From assembly GCF_902168175.1 (NCBI RefSeq), contig NZ_CABHOU010000072.1, forward strand, positions 186,001-250,000: a stretch of DNA of 64,000 bases. Direction: 5' to 3'. A program made the translations under genes and the position numbers. The stretch is from an uncultured Chitinophaga sp. Lineage in GTDB: Bacteria; Bacteroidota; Bacteroidia; Chitinophagales; Chitinophagaceae. Within the stretch, counting starts at the first letter, position 1, and each line of letters opens with the position of its first letter. The notes below the pieces were generated by a model. It saw only the letters and a list, made by a program, of their open reading frames with translations. It was not told the origin of the DNA and made no database searches. Shown here one piece after another: positions 17,929-26,754 of the stretch.

Positions 17929-18390
17929 AGATAGTGTTGTTTTAGAGAGTTAGTTATAATGTAGGGTAAAATTATCATAAAATACCACTAATCAAAGCAT
18001 ATTATGCGTCATGACACGTTTGTTACGCCCTACCCATTTTCTACCCAATAATAAGTGCAGCATTGAGTTTGAATGTATTAGAGAGAAGCCCTAAAATTGG
18101 AACATTACGTACAATCCGGTCAAAATTGCGTAGAAGTACGTATTCTGGAATCTTAGTGGCTTAACGCTTGTCTGCAACCTCAGAGTTTGCAACCTTTGTG
18201 TTACTGACTGAAGATAGTTGGTTAATCAACCGAATGGAAATTAAGAAAGACGGATTACCTGGCCTTTCTACCATGTTTGTTTCGCTAGTTCATTATATGC
18301 AGAGGAGTGGCCGGCTACGTTAAGCCGGTAGTATTGTAAACAGGTCGTGTTTGACCCCCAAAAATTTGTATATCAAAAAAATTCTCGACT
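17929..18390. other. Divergent intergenic region, no gene seen
   Basis: 462 bases between the signalling operon (leftward) and the transthyretin-like gene (rightward). I see no credible frame and no clean TTTG-N19-TAnnTTTG promoter. Present are a duplicated TGCAACCT (18173 and 18189 regions), a small dyad GGTTAATCAACC near 18221, and a 6-bp stem CCGGCT/AGCCGG with a 6-base loop near 18311-18328, all of unknown role. Confidence 0.5.
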
Positions 18391-19236
18391 ATGAGTTACC
18401 TATTAATCGGAAACATCTCTGCCCTGATTTGCGATGAGTGCATCGAACCCCTCGCCCACTCTACGCTCAGGATCTATTTGCCTGTTAGCCCATGTAATGC
18501 CGACGATCTGAAAGCCGGTAAATTCAGCCACCTGCGTGCTGTAAGCGACCAGGATCATTCAAGTAAAGAGGAACGCCTGCTGGCTTCGGCCGAGCTGGAC
18601 GAGAGGGGGAATTTCAGCCTTGCCTGGGAAGAGGTACATCTTTTTACCGAGGCTGTAGAGGTGGAAATAGAAATGGCCCGTGTTCCCGGCCAGCGCAATC
18701 CTGCCGGTACTGTTAAACGTTACCATCTTAGCACTTGCGTGCCCGCCTGGAAACGTTCGAAAGATAAGTACGTGGCGGCTTTCGCTTATGTTGTGCCTTC
18801 AGAAAAATGGAGCCAGGTACGTGCGCAATTCGGCGCTGGTGTTATTACTGGTTCCGTAAGGCACCACGAAACGTATAACCCTTTGCCGGGTGTGCGCGTG
18901 GAAGCCTATAATGCTGTTAACGACCGCATCGTGGGTTGGGGTAATACCAACGACCATGGCCGGTATAAGCTGTTTTTTGGCATCAACGGCACACAAGCTT
19001 TCCCTGACGTTTACTTTAAAATATACAGCCATGATCAGTTAATATGGAGCGAAGATAAACACATGGCATTCCAGCCCGAAAGGCAGGAAATTGCTCCCTG
19101 TTCCCGCATGAATCTTTTTGTTAAGCCTGCAAGTGAGGTCGAAAAGACTTCCCGCCCCATCAGCGGTTGGTTTAACGACCTGATTCATACGACAAAAACA
19201 AAGAAGCTTTATAAGGACCTGTATGTTGTTGGATAG
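18391..19236 (+). CDS. Uncharacterised protein with transthyretin-like (carboxypeptidase regulatory) domain
   Basis: 281 residues, no signal peptide and no membrane segment. The N-terminal half (MSYLLIGNISALICDECIEP onward) looks like a beta-sandwich. Residues about 145-230 match the carboxypeptidase regulatory/transthyretin-like pattern (VITGSVRHHETYNPLPGVRVEAYN, then NTNDHGRYKLFF). Proteins with this fold are normally outside the cytoplasm, so the lack of an export signal is odd. It is a single gene with a strong terminator. No function is assigned. Confidence 0.7.
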   Translation: MSYLLIGNISALICDECIEPLAHSTLRIYLPVSPCNADDLKAGKFSHLRAVSDQDHSSKEERLLASAELDERGNFSLAWEEVHLFTEAVEVEIEMARVPGQRNPAGTVKRYHLSTCVPAWKRSKDKYVAAFAYVVPSEKWSQVRAQFGAGVITGSVRHHETYNPLPGVRVEAYNAVNDRIVGWGNTNDHGRYKLFFGINGTQAFPDVYFKIYSHDQLIWSEDKHMAFQPERQEIAPCSRMNLFVKPASEVEKTSRPISGWFNDLIHTTKTKKLYKDLYVVG

Positions 19237-19270
19237 GTTCCGCCCATAGTTAGAATGCCCCAAAATGTTG

Positions 19271-19310
19271 GGAAAACAGCTACGCCCCAAGTGTAGCTGT
19301 TTTTCTTTTT
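19271..19310. terminator. Bidirectional terminator between the transthyretin-like gene and the symporter gene
   Basis: An 11-bp perfect stem AAAACAGCTAC/GTAGCTGTTTT (19273-19283/19293-19303) with T-rich DNA on the right and A4 on the left. Confidence 0.85.
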
Positions 19311-21012
19311 AGGCAGGCAGACGCTTCGCCTTAAGATTGTTGAACTGCTGGAATACCAGCGACAGTACCAGCACCAGTATGCAACCTACTGCATTCAGCC
19401 AGAGGAACGATACTACGTCCAGTTTGTAGACGATGAATACGAGTACTTCCGCTGCCAGTGCCGCCATAAATGCGGCATCTCCCTTCACGTTCTTCAGCCA
19501 GAAAGCTACCAGGAATATACCCAGTATGGTCCCGTAAAACAATGAGCCAAGGATGTTCACTGCTTCAATGAGGCTGCCCAAACCAGTGGCAAACTGCGCT
19601 ACAAGTATGCTGAATACGCCCCATATCAGTGTCCATAACTTAGAAACTTTGAGATACTCGGCGTCTGTAGCATGCGGGTTCACCATACGCTGGTAAACAT
19701 CTATCACGGTGGTGGAGGCCAGGGAGTTTAAGGCGGCGGCAATGCTGCCCCAGGAGGCCAGGAATATAATGGCGATCAGCAGGCCCACCAATCCCCTGGG
19801 CAAACTGTTAACCACAAAGTGCAGGAAAATGTAATTGGTATCGTTGGTGTCGGCCGTAGGGTCGGATGTTTTGATGAGCTCCAGCGCTTCTTTACGCACC
19901 TTGCCCGCTGTAACGTCTGTTTGGGCCAGGGCCTGCTGTTTGGCGGCTATGACCGTTTCTTCACCGGTGGCCAGTGCTGCGGACAGTTCTTTTACCTGCG
20001 CCGATTTCTGATCGCCAAGGGTAGCGTATTGCTGCTCTAATTGTTGTAATGCCGGGCCCTGCTCTGTTTGGCGGGTCTTTTTCAACTGTGCCTCATTAAA
20101 AAAGATAGGTGCGCGGAAATACAGGTAAAATACAAATACCAGCGCGCCCAGTAACAGTATCAGGAACTGCATCGGCACTTTCACCAGTCCGTTCATTAAC
20201 AGTCCCATACGGCTTTCGGTAACGGACCGGGCGGTGAGATAACGGCCTACCTGCGACTGGTCGGTGCCGAAGTACGACAACGCCAGGAAGAAGCCTCCTA
20301 TCACCCCGCTCCATATGTTATAACGATCTTTGAAGTTAAAGTCGGTCACAATAACGTTCAGTTTGCCCATCTTGCCCGATACCTGTAATGCTTCCTTAAA
20401 GCCAATGTCGGCAGGCAGCAGTTTTACCACCATCCAGCCTGCCAGGAACATACCCGCAAAGATAACGACGAGTTGCAGGGTTTGGGTGTATGACACGGCT
20501 TTGGTGCCGCCACTCATGGTATAAATGATGAGCAGGCCACCCATGAACACATTGGTCCAGTAGATGTTCCAGCCCAGTAAGGACGAGAGAATAATAGATG
20601 GTGCGCAAATACTGATACCGGTGGATAAACCACGCTGTATCAGGAACAATACCGAAGTGAGCGTACGTGTTTTAAGATCGAAACGCTGCTCGAGGTACTC
20701 ATAGGCTGTATAAACATTCAGTTTACGGAAGATGGGGACGAACGCCACGCAAATAACCACCATGGCCAAAGGAAGGCCAAAGTAATACTGCACGAAACGC
20801 ATCCCGTCTGTATAAGCCTGTCCGGGTGCGGAAATAAAGGTAATGGCGCTGGCCTGCGTGCCCATAATAGACAGCAGCACGATATACCAGGGCATACTCC
20901 TGTTGCCCATAAAGTAATCGTCCATATTCGTTTGGCCGCGACTTTTCCAAACCCCGTAGCAGATAATAACGATCAACGTGGCGGACAATACTATCCAGTC
21001 CGTAATGCTCAT
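19309..21012 (-). CDS. Sodium:solute symporter (SSS family)
   Basis: Inner-membrane sodium-coupled transporter of 567 residues with about 13-14 membrane segments. Typical SSS stretches are present: DDYFMGNRSMPWYIVLLSI, TQASAITFISAPGQAY and GGTKAVSYTQTLQLVVIFAG. A long soluble loop (about residues 325-395, rich in Q, A and K) interrupts the helices. The start is the ATG at 21012, overlapping the stop of the preceding 43-residue gene as ATGA; a longer in-frame start at 21093 would lie inside that gene. It is the last of four coupled genes after the large LmbE-like hydrolase. The substrate is unknown; sugars, sialic-acid-like compounds or amino acids are all possible for this family. Confidence 0.92.
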   Translation of the reverse strand: MSITDWIVLSATLIVIICYGVWKSRGQTNMDDYFMGNRSMPWYIVLLSIMGTQASAITFISAPGQAYTDGMRFVQYYFGLPLAMVVICVAFVPIFRKLNVYTAYEYLEQRFDLKTRTLTSVLFLIQRGLSTGISICAPSIILSSLLGWNIYWTNVFMGGLLIIYTMSGGTKAVSYTQTLQLVVIFAGMFLAGWMVVKLLPADIGFKEALQVSGKMGKLNVIVTDFNFKDRYNIWSGVIGGFFLALSYFGTDQSQVGRYLTARSVTESRMGLLMNGLVKVPMQFLILLLGALVFVFYLYFRAPIFFNEAQLKKTRQTEQGPALQQLEQQYATLGDQKSAQVKELSAALATGEETVIAAKQQALAQTDVTAGKVRKEALELIKTSDPTADTNDTNYIFLHFVVNSLPRGLVGLLIAIIFLASWGSIAAALNSLASTTVIDVYQRMVNPHATDAEYLKVSKLWTLIWGVFSILVAQFATGLGSLIEAVNILGSLFYGTILGIFLVAFWLKNVKGDAAFMAALAAEVLVFIVYKLDVVSFLWLNAVGCILVLVLSLVFQQFNNLKAKRLPA

Positions 21013-21140
21013 GAAAATGTTTTGGTGAAGAAGTAGAATAGAATGATCTGGGTGATCAGCCAGGCGATCACCAATAAGTACCAGTAGCGCCACTTGCTAA
21101 ACAGTGGCGGCTTCTCGTGTTGCGTATCCTTTGTGGTCAT
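21009..21140 (-). CDS. 43-residue single-pass membrane protein in the symporter operon
   Basis: MTTKDTQHEKPPLFSKWRYW is followed by a hydrophobic helix (about 20-37, YLLVIAWLITQIILFYFF) and a short tail. The stop codon overlaps the symporter ATG (ATGA), and its own ATG follows the preceding small gene by 3 bases. Short one-helix proteins next to SSS transporters are known as accessory subunits in some systems, so a symporter partner is likely but not shown. Confidence 0.8.
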   Translation of the reverse strand: MTTKDTQHEKPPLFSKWRYWYLLVIAWLITQIILFYFFTKTFS

Positions 21141-21143
21141 AGT

Positions 21144-21311
21144 TTATTTTCTCTTCGAAAGCAATCCTCCGCTCAGCAGGCCCAGTCCGATACCGATGAA
21201 CAGCCCTACATGCACCCGTTTTATAAGGAAGCCGATTCCCAGCCCCAGTATAATGCAAAATGCCGCTGCAATGGATAGCCTGGACCGGCCTACCTGTTTC
21301 TTTTGCGCCAT
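21144..21311 (-). CDS. 55-residue membrane protein in the symporter operon
   Basis: MAQKKQVGRSRLSIAAAFCI starts a protein with two hydrophobic segments (about 13-30 and 35-50) joined by KRVHV, ending in a basic tail. The Gly-rich second helix (GLFIGIGLGLLSGG) resembles helix-packing motifs. Its ATG overlaps the stop of the large hydrolase gene by one base (TAATG), and the next small gene follows after 3 bases, so translation is coupled. Function unknown. Confidence 0.78.
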   Translation of the reverse strand: MAQKKQVGRSRLSIAAAFCIILGLGIGFLIKRVHVGLFIGIGLGLLSGGLLSKRK

Positions 21312-23785
21312 TATTTCGAATTGTTTTTTTGATTGGATATCAGGTTCACGAACAGCCTGTACGCGCCGGGAACACCGGCAGGCAGTTCGCGGAAGAAGGC
21401 CAGGCTGGTATATACGTACCTGCCTTTGCCATATTGCGCTACTATCGTGGAGCCGTCCAGCTCGCGCTCACCAGGATCGGCCATGCTAAACACTTTTTTG
21501 TAATTCGCGTCTGCTTCGGTAGTAAAGTAAAGGCCCCTCTCCTGCACCCATCCCTCAAAATCGCTCTTGCCGATCTCGTTAGGATAATGCAGCAACGGGC
21601 TGGCAGCATCTACGAACTTCACGACTGCATTTTCGTCGGTCACCCTGTCGCGCGAGAGGCTGAAGGGGAATGGGCCGAGGTTTTTCGTTACCAGTCCGCC
21701 GTTCGTATTGTATTGTACCAGCAGCGTACCGCCATTCTTTACGTAGTTCATCAGGTTATCCTGCCAGTAACGGAGTCTTTCCTGGGTATTGTAAGCGCGC
21801 ACACCTGTGATGATAGCATCGTACTGTTCCAGGTTGCCGCTCATGATCTCTTTTTCGCCGAGGATGGTTACATCATAACCTACCTGCCGTAACGATTCCG
21901 CTACTTTATCGCCCGCCCCCGGGATGTAACCCAGTTTGCGGCCGTTATATTTCAGGTTCACCGATACCAGCCTGGCCTGCGCCTGCGGGAAAAGGGTGAT
22001 GTTAGGGATATGATCGTACTGTATTTCGAGCATACTTTGCGTGTAAACCTTGCCGTTATAGTCCACTTCTACCTGTAAAGTATCGGCTACATCGTGGCCA
22101 TTCATCTTCACGGGCGATACTGCGAACATTACTTCCGTTTCATCGCCGGCGTTTTTAAGGCTGAAGGCACGGCTGGCTGGCTCGGCTTTAAAACCGGCAG
22201 GCAGTTGTAACCTTACATTGCCGCTCACATCGGCCTTCGTGCTTTTCACCTTAACCGGTATCTGCTGGGCCTGTGCTTTGGTGTAAATATATACCGGGCT
22301 GGCAAGTGTGGCCACTATTGGCGGCGCTATTACCAGCGGGTTAAACACCTCTCCTTTTACAGGGTCCGTGTATTTGTAGATGAATGGACGGGTGATGGAA
22401 ATGTCCTGCCCGTCGACCTTTAAAGTAACGGTAGCTGCCAGCGGCACGTTGCCTGGATTACCTACCAGCTCCTGGTTCGACACCTGGTAAGTACCTATGG
22501 GGTGCGGCTTTTCCAGCCAGTAAGGCTGAGTGTTCACTATTGAAGCAGGTACATTCGCTTCGCTGTTTTTAGTGAGCAGGTTATTGTATTCCAATGCCTC
22601 ACCGAAGTTGGTGCTTTTACCATCAACACTAATGCTGCTTAAAGTTACAGGCACCTTGCTGCGGTTGATCAGCTGGATGCTCGATTTAAATGGCTGACCG
22701 CCCGTAACCAGCGGACTGGCACTGTAAGCTTCCACCCACACACCAGCGCATGCAAGCACCAGGTTGTCGGTTTCCTGCAGTTTCAGTTTTTTCCAGTAAC
22801 CGTCGGGCAAAGCGGCAATCGACTTGCGTAGTTGCAGTAATGCCGGTACAGAGGCAGAAGGATTGTTAAGGTTATAAGCGCGGATAATGACATCCAGTTG
22901 CTGGCCGATGCCCGCCCCGCCTTCTACCCTCGACCAGCTGGTGTTCACACCGTCCAGCAGGTTTTCTTTAGGTGTATCACCTTTAATGGTAGAGAAGTTT
23001 TCGAAGGAGCTGCCGCGGGTAGCGGCTACGCCGAAGCCCTGGCTCTTATGCTGCGAGCGGCTTTGGGCGGCTATTTCGCCATAACCGCGGCCCAGCAGGT
23101 AGTTATAAGTACCTACGTCCTGGCGGAAGCTGTCGTCGCCTGTATTGCCGAAGCCGTTCCAGAGCAAACGTTTTACCTGCCAGGTTTTAACGTATTTCAG
23201 TTGTTCAGGGTATTTCTTTGGGTCGGCGGCAGCCTCGAAAGCCTCTGCAGCTATCATGGCCGACGCGGTATGGTGACCGTGGCCTGCCCTGCTATCGGCC
23301 GGGAACCGGCAAACGATCACGTCGGGCTGGAAGTTACGGATGATCCAGACAGCATCGCCCAGTACTTTGTCCTTATCCCAGATGCGGAAAGTTTCTTCCG
23401 GGTTCTTGGAAAAGCCGAAATCGTTAGCGCGGGTAAAAAACTGTTCGCCACCGTCTGTACGGCGGGCGGCCAGCAGTTCCTGCGTACGGATAAGCCCCAG
23501 CAGTTCGGCCTGCTCGTTGCCGATCAGGTTTTGACCGCCATCACCGCGGGTAAGGGAAAGGTAACCGGTACGGTACAGTTTATCTTTGGCGAGATAGGCT
23601 ATAAGCCGTGTATTTTCATCGTCGGGATGCGCTGCGAAATACAGCACACTACCGAGCGTATTGAGTTTGCCGAGTTGAAGCCTGATATCTGCCGCACTGG
23701 CAGGCACAGAAGATTGCGCTTTCAGGGATAGGCGTCCTGCAGTTAAGGCCAGGAGTATGAATGGTAAGTAGCGTTTTGAAACCAT
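21311..23785 (-). CDS. Large exported PIG-L/LmbE-family hydrolase
   Basis: 824-residue exported protein. The start is the ATG at 23785, which follows a TATTTTTG promoter element by about 27 bases; an in-frame TTG at 23815 is less likely. A signal peptide (MVSKRYLPFILLALTAGRLS) ends at LKAQ. The LmbE-type deacetylase domain follows (about 35-300) with the zinc motif AAHPDDENTR (51-60) and the late RAGHGHHTASAMIA. Domains of beta-sandwich type occupy about 350-620. The last 200 residues look like a glutamine-amidotransferase/ThuA-like flavodoxin fold (YDAIITGVRAYNT, GGTLLVQYNTNGG). PIG-L enzymes remove N-acetyl groups from GlcNAc-type substrates. Being first in an operon with a symporter suggests joint processing and uptake. 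Confidence 0.88.
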   Translation of the reverse strand: MVSKRYLPFILLALTAGRLSLKAQSSVPASAADIRLQLGKLNTLGSVLYFAAHPDDENTRLIAYLAKDKLYRTGYLSLTRGDGGQNLIGNEQAELLGLIRTQELLAARRTDGGEQFFTRANDFGFSKNPEETFRIWDKDKVLGDAVWIIRNFQPDVIVCRFPADSRAGHGHHTASAMIAAEAFEAAADPKKYPEQLKYVKTWQVKRLLWNGFGNTGDDSFRQDVGTYNYLLGRGYGEIAAQSRSQHKSQGFGVAATRGSSFENFSTIKGDTPKENLLDGVNTSWSRVEGGAGIGQQLDVIIRAYNLNNPSASVPALLQLRKSIAALPDGYWKKLKLQETDNLVLACAGVWVEAYSASPLVTGGQPFKSSIQLINRSKVPVTLSSISVDGKSTNFGEALEYNNLLTKNSEANVPASIVNTQPYWLEKPHPIGTYQVSNQELVGNPGNVPLAATVTLKVDGQDISITRPFIYKYTDPVKGEVFNPLVIAPPIVATLASPVYIYTKAQAQQIPVKVKSTKADVSGNVRLQLPAGFKAEPASRAFSLKNAGDETEVMFAVSPVKMNGHDVADTLQVEVDYNGKVYTQSMLEIQYDHIPNITLFPQAQARLVSVNLKYNGRKLGYIPGAGDKVAESLRQVGYDVTILGEKEIMSGNLEQYDAIITGVRAYNTQERLRYWQDNLMNYVKNGGTLLVQYNTNGGLVTKNLGPFPFSLSRDRVTDENAVVKFVDAASPLLHYPNEIGKSDFEGWVQERGLYFTTEADANYKKVFSMADPGERELDGSTIVAQYGKGRYVYTSLAFFRELPAGVPGAYRLFVNLISNQKNNSK

Positions 23786-23812
23786 GTATGAGCTCTGCGT
23801 TTTACAAGGTTT

Positions 23813-23820
23813 CAAAAATA
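23813..23820 (-). promoter_or_regulatory. -7 element of the PIG-L/symporter operon promoter
   Basis: TATTTTTG on the minus strand matches TAnnTTTG exactly; the -33 position is poorly matched. The implied start lies about 20 nt before the ATG at 23785. Confidence 0.55.
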
Positions 23821-23873
23821 GTCATTATATCGGGGTTGCGGTTACCACTTATCGAAATAATAATAAATGAAAG

Positions 23874-23901
23874 CTGCCGCGCCTTTTATGCAGCGCGGCA
23901 G
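23874..23901 (-). terminator. Terminator of the serine hydrolase gene
   Basis: Perfect 9-bp GC-rich stem CTGCCGCGC/GCGCGGCAG with a 10-base loop, followed on the minus strand by T-rich DNA, directly after the stop codon at 23909. Confidence 0.8.
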
Positions 23902-23908
23902 GCTGCAA

Positions 23909-25015
23909 TCAGTTCATGTACAGCCATATCAGCAAATCGTTACCGATGTTGGTTTGGGCTGCACGGTTGCAAAGTATGGTAAACCCTGTGTTTCTGGCGG
24001 GTACAAAGGCGGTGTAAGAGGCAAAACCACCGGTAGCACCGGTATGGTTATAGAACTTGTCGCGGCCAATATTGCCGATGTGCCAACCCATTCCCACGGT
24101 CATGCCGTCTTTAGAGAACGTGGGCTCCCGGCAAAGGGCCATGGCTTTATAGAGTTTGCCGCCGGTGCTGTCCATATTGGCGTGCAGGAAACGTAACAGG
24201 TCGGCCACGGTAGAACGTATTCCTCCTGCCCCTGCTATTTCCTGGAAATCCCAGGCGTTTACTGCTTTACCCCCGGCATCGTAGCCCTGGGCAAAACGGG
24301 ATTCCATAGCGGGTGTTAGTTTCACCGCGGTGTTATTCATGCCCAGTGGACGGCAGATTGCCTCCTGTAACAGTTGGGCGTAAGGCATTTTGTGCTGTTG
24401 ACCGAGTATGGTGCTCATCAGTCCGGGTGCAATGTTTGAGTACTCGTATTTCGTACCCGGCGCACGTTCCAGTTTGTAAGTGCCCAGGAACTTGTACATC
24501 ATGTTGGTAGTGTAATGAGCATAAGGATTGGACGCATCGGCCGTTTCAAACAGGTTTTGCGGCAGCCTGGGCAAGGCAGACGTGTGATTTACCAGCGTAA
24601 CCAGCGTAATGGGCGTATCGTTATAACGATGCACGGGGATATTGTCGGGCAGGTAACGGCTCAGTAAATCATCCTTCTTCATCTTTTTATTGATAATTTC
24701 CAATGCAAATAACGTAGCCGTGAAGGTTTTGGAAAGCGAACCTATTTCGTACACGGTGCTGCTGTCGGGCAACTGGCCGTAACCTTTCTTCACTTCCCCG
24801 TAATTGTAAGTAAACTGCTTCCCGTTTCTGGTAATGCCTATGGACAGGCCTCCGGCCACTCCGGGTTGGGTGATGTACGCACGGGCCAAACTGTCTATCT
24901 TTTTATCCAACGGTGTTTGCAGCGGGTTATCGGTACGAATGGCCGCAGTTTCCTGGGCAAAGGCAGGCATAGTAAACGCCAGCAGTAAGCCGGCGAGCAG
25001 TCTTAGTAGTCGCAT
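23909..25015 (-). CDS. Serine hydrolase, class C beta-lactamase-like family
   Basis: 368-residue exported enzyme with signal peptide (MRLLRLLAGLLLAFTMPAFA, 1-20). Beta-lactamase/D-alanyl-D-alanine carboxypeptidase-like domain with SLSK (Ser93, Lys96), YSN (192-194) and HTG (324-326), the three conserved motifs. Most relatives are peptidases or esterases of the cell wall rather than resistance enzymes; nothing here proves beta-lactam hydrolysis. It follows the DMT-like gene by 9 bases, so the two are cotranscribed. Confidence 0.9.
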   Translation of the reverse strand: MRLLRLLAGLLLAFTMPAFAQETAAIRTDNPLQTPLDKKIDSLARAYITQPGVAGGLSIGITRNGKQFTYNYGEVKKGYGQLPDSSTVYEIGSLSKTFTATLFALEIINKKMKKDDLLSRYLPDNIPVHRYNDTPITLVTLVNHTSALPRLPQNLFETADASNPYAHYTTNMMYKFLGTYKLERAPGTKYEYSNIAPGLMSTILGQQHKMPYAQLLQEAICRPLGMNNTAVKLTPAMESRFAQGYDAGGKAVNAWDFQEIAGAGGIRSTVADLLRFLHANMDSTGGKLYKAMALCREPTFSKDGMTVGMGWHIGNIGRDKFYNHTGATGGFASYTAFVPARNTGFTILCNRAAQTNIGNDLLIWLYMN

Positions 25016-25024
25016 GGAGAGATC

Positions 25025-25354
25025 CTATTTTTTAAACATAAAGTAAACGGCGCCGAGCAACAGTCCGAAGGCTATCAGGTAATTCCAGCGTAACGTTTCT
25101 TTCAGGTAAAGTACGGCAAAAATACAGAATACAGTGAGGGTAATTACTTCCTGGATCATTTTCAGCTGGAAGCCGTTAATACCTTCCTGGTAGCCAAGAC
25201 GGTTGGCCGGTACCTGGAAACAATATTCAAAAAAGGCGATTCCCCAACTTACCAGGATCGCCTTCCAGAGCGCAGAATTGGCATGTTTAAGATGCCCGTA
25301 CCAGGCAAAGGTCATAAACACATTGGAAATAACCAGCAGTATAATCGTGCGCAT
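25025..25354 (-). CDS. DMT-family (DUF486) small membrane protein
   Basis: 109 residues with four membrane helices (MRTIILLVISNVFMTFAWYG, ILVSWGIAFFEYCFQVPANR, EVITLTVFCIFAVLYLKE, YLIAFGLLLGAVYFMF), the DUF486 pattern of half-size drug/metabolite transporter relatives. FFEYCFQVPANR is characteristic of the family. No substrate can be named. Confidence 0.88.
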   Translation of the reverse strand: MRTIILLVISNVFMTFAWYGHLKHANSALWKAILVSWGIAFFEYCFQVPANRLGYQEGINGFQLKMIQEVITLTVFCIFAVLYLKETLRWNYLIAFGLLLGAVYFMFKK

Positions 25355-25476
25355 ATGTGGGATGAATTAGTTTTTAAAGCTACTTAAATTCAATGATCAA
25401 ACACAGTGCCGTATCCGTAGTACTACCTACTCAAAATTCTGTGGGATCTACTAAAAAAAAGCGCTGTTAACCGTCC

Positions 25477-25484
25477 TACTTTTG
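25477..25484 (+). promoter_or_regulatory. -7 promoter element of the lipoprotein gene at 25536
   Basis: TACTTTTG, an exact TAnnTTTG match, 51 bases before the ATG. The -33 position is A-rich and poor. Confidence 0.5.
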
Positions 25485-25535
25485 TATCACTCCTTATTGT
25501 ATTGAAACGGAACCATCAATTTTTAAACGTTACTT

Positions 25536-26321
25536 ATGAACAAGAATATTTTGTTTGCCAGCCTCATTGTACTTTTTGTAGCCGTAATGGCCTGTGAGAA
25601 AGTGGTGTGCCCCGACCCTGAGCAAAACAACACCTGCCAGCTTTCCAGCTCAAAGTTTTACTACTTTGATGGTACCTGGTACAATGAAGCGTATACTTAT
25701 AATGCTGCAGGCTACCTCACCGGTGTTACCGATACCCGGCAGGATGGTGGGTTTATGAGCCGCCAGGAGTACATTTATGATGGTAAGCGCCTTAAACAGA
25801 AAAACCTGTATAGCAATGCCAATGTAAAAGTGGCGGAGTTCAGGTATATATATGAAGGTGATAAGATAAAGAAGGAAGAATACTACGAACTGAAGCCAGC
25901 GGCTGTACTGGTGTTCGAACGTACCTACGCATACAAAAACGGTAAGCTGGAACGGGTTGATGAGAAGAATGTAAATATCAACACCGCCACTTATATTCTG
26001 TACACCCACTCGGGCAAAAATGTGACCCGGATTAAAACCTACCGTGCTGCTGACAATGTACTAACCAACGATGTGGAAATGGAACACGATAATAAGAGGA
26101 TACCCTTATACGCCGCCTTCCCTGCCGCCGTGAGTGCTATTCACCAGCTTTCAGCGAATAATAACGTGCGGATCAAAGAACTGGTGGTAAACGGGCAGGT
26201 GTCTGACAAGGTGTACGAGTCTACCTACTCTTATAACGCAAACGGATACCCGTTGGAGCAAAGTACAGAGTACGGCAGTAAAAACATCCATGAACAGAGT
26301 TTTACCTATAATTGTAAATAG
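25536..26321 (+). CDS. Lipoprotein with YD/RHS-like tyrosine-rich beta strands
   Basis: 261-residue lipoprotein with lipobox VMAC (Cys20). The mature part carries repeated short strands of the form YxYxxxGxL (YTYNAAGYLTGVTD, RQEYIYDGKRLKQ, ERTYAYKNGKLERV, YSYNANGYPLEQS), a pattern like RHS/YD repeats that build sheet-like shells. No toxin domain is attached. A surface or periplasmic structural role is a guess. Confidence 0.75.
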   Translation: MNKNILFASLIVLFVAVMACEKVVCPDPEQNNTCQLSSSKFYYFDGTWYNEAYTYNAAGYLTGVTDTRQDGGFMSRQEYIYDGKRLKQKNLYSNANVKVAEFRYIYEGDKIKKEEYYELKPAAVLVFERTYAYKNGKLERVDEKNVNINTATYILYTHSGKNVTRIKTYRAADNVLTNDVEMEHDNKRIPLYAAFPAAVSAIHQLSANNNVRIKELVVNGQVSDKVYESTYSYNANGYPLEQSTEYGSKNIHEQSFTYNCK

Positions 26322-26754
26322 TCACAGTAAAGTCAGCCTGAAGTTAATTTTTGGCTTTAAGCTGTTTAAATTAACGTTTTTACAAATAATTATTATTTTT
26401 GTCCTGTGCGGATGAAAGCGAGGTTGCCGTAGCAGGCAACCTTATCTTGTTACGGGGAGTCCCTGTTACATACCAAACCAGTAACGGCCGCTAACCTACA
26501 ATACACAATAGCAAAGTGAATATTTGAGGGGCGTTTTATCTCCCGCATCAGCCATTATTACCGCTTCATCCGTTTGTTCCGCATTTCCGTTTCATCACTT
26601 GTTGACTGACCATTAAGAGATATAAATTACACGTAAACAGCAATATGTATTGCGCAGCATAACAGGTTTGTGACCGATAGCCCATGTGAATTTGCCAGCC
26701 GTTTTAGCCCGCGCCGACATTGGAGGGACAGACACTTATTTATTCAACGAGCAT
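26322..26754. other. Long leader and promoter region of the susCD operon
   Basis: 433 bases with no called gene. TTAA (26371-26374), a 19-bp spacer and TATTTTTG (26394-26401) form a good promoter, giving a leader of about 345 nt before the ATG at 26755. The leader holds a perfect 7-bp stem GGTTGCC/GGCAACC (26422-26428/26435-26441) with a 6-base loop and no T run. Regulatory action in the leader is possible; no known riboswitch is recognised. Confidence 0.55.

Noticed and set aside
23909..25015. Beta-lactam resistance gene
   Set aside because: The class C-like motifs are shared by many peptidases and esterases; nothing in sequence or context indicates lactam hydrolysis.
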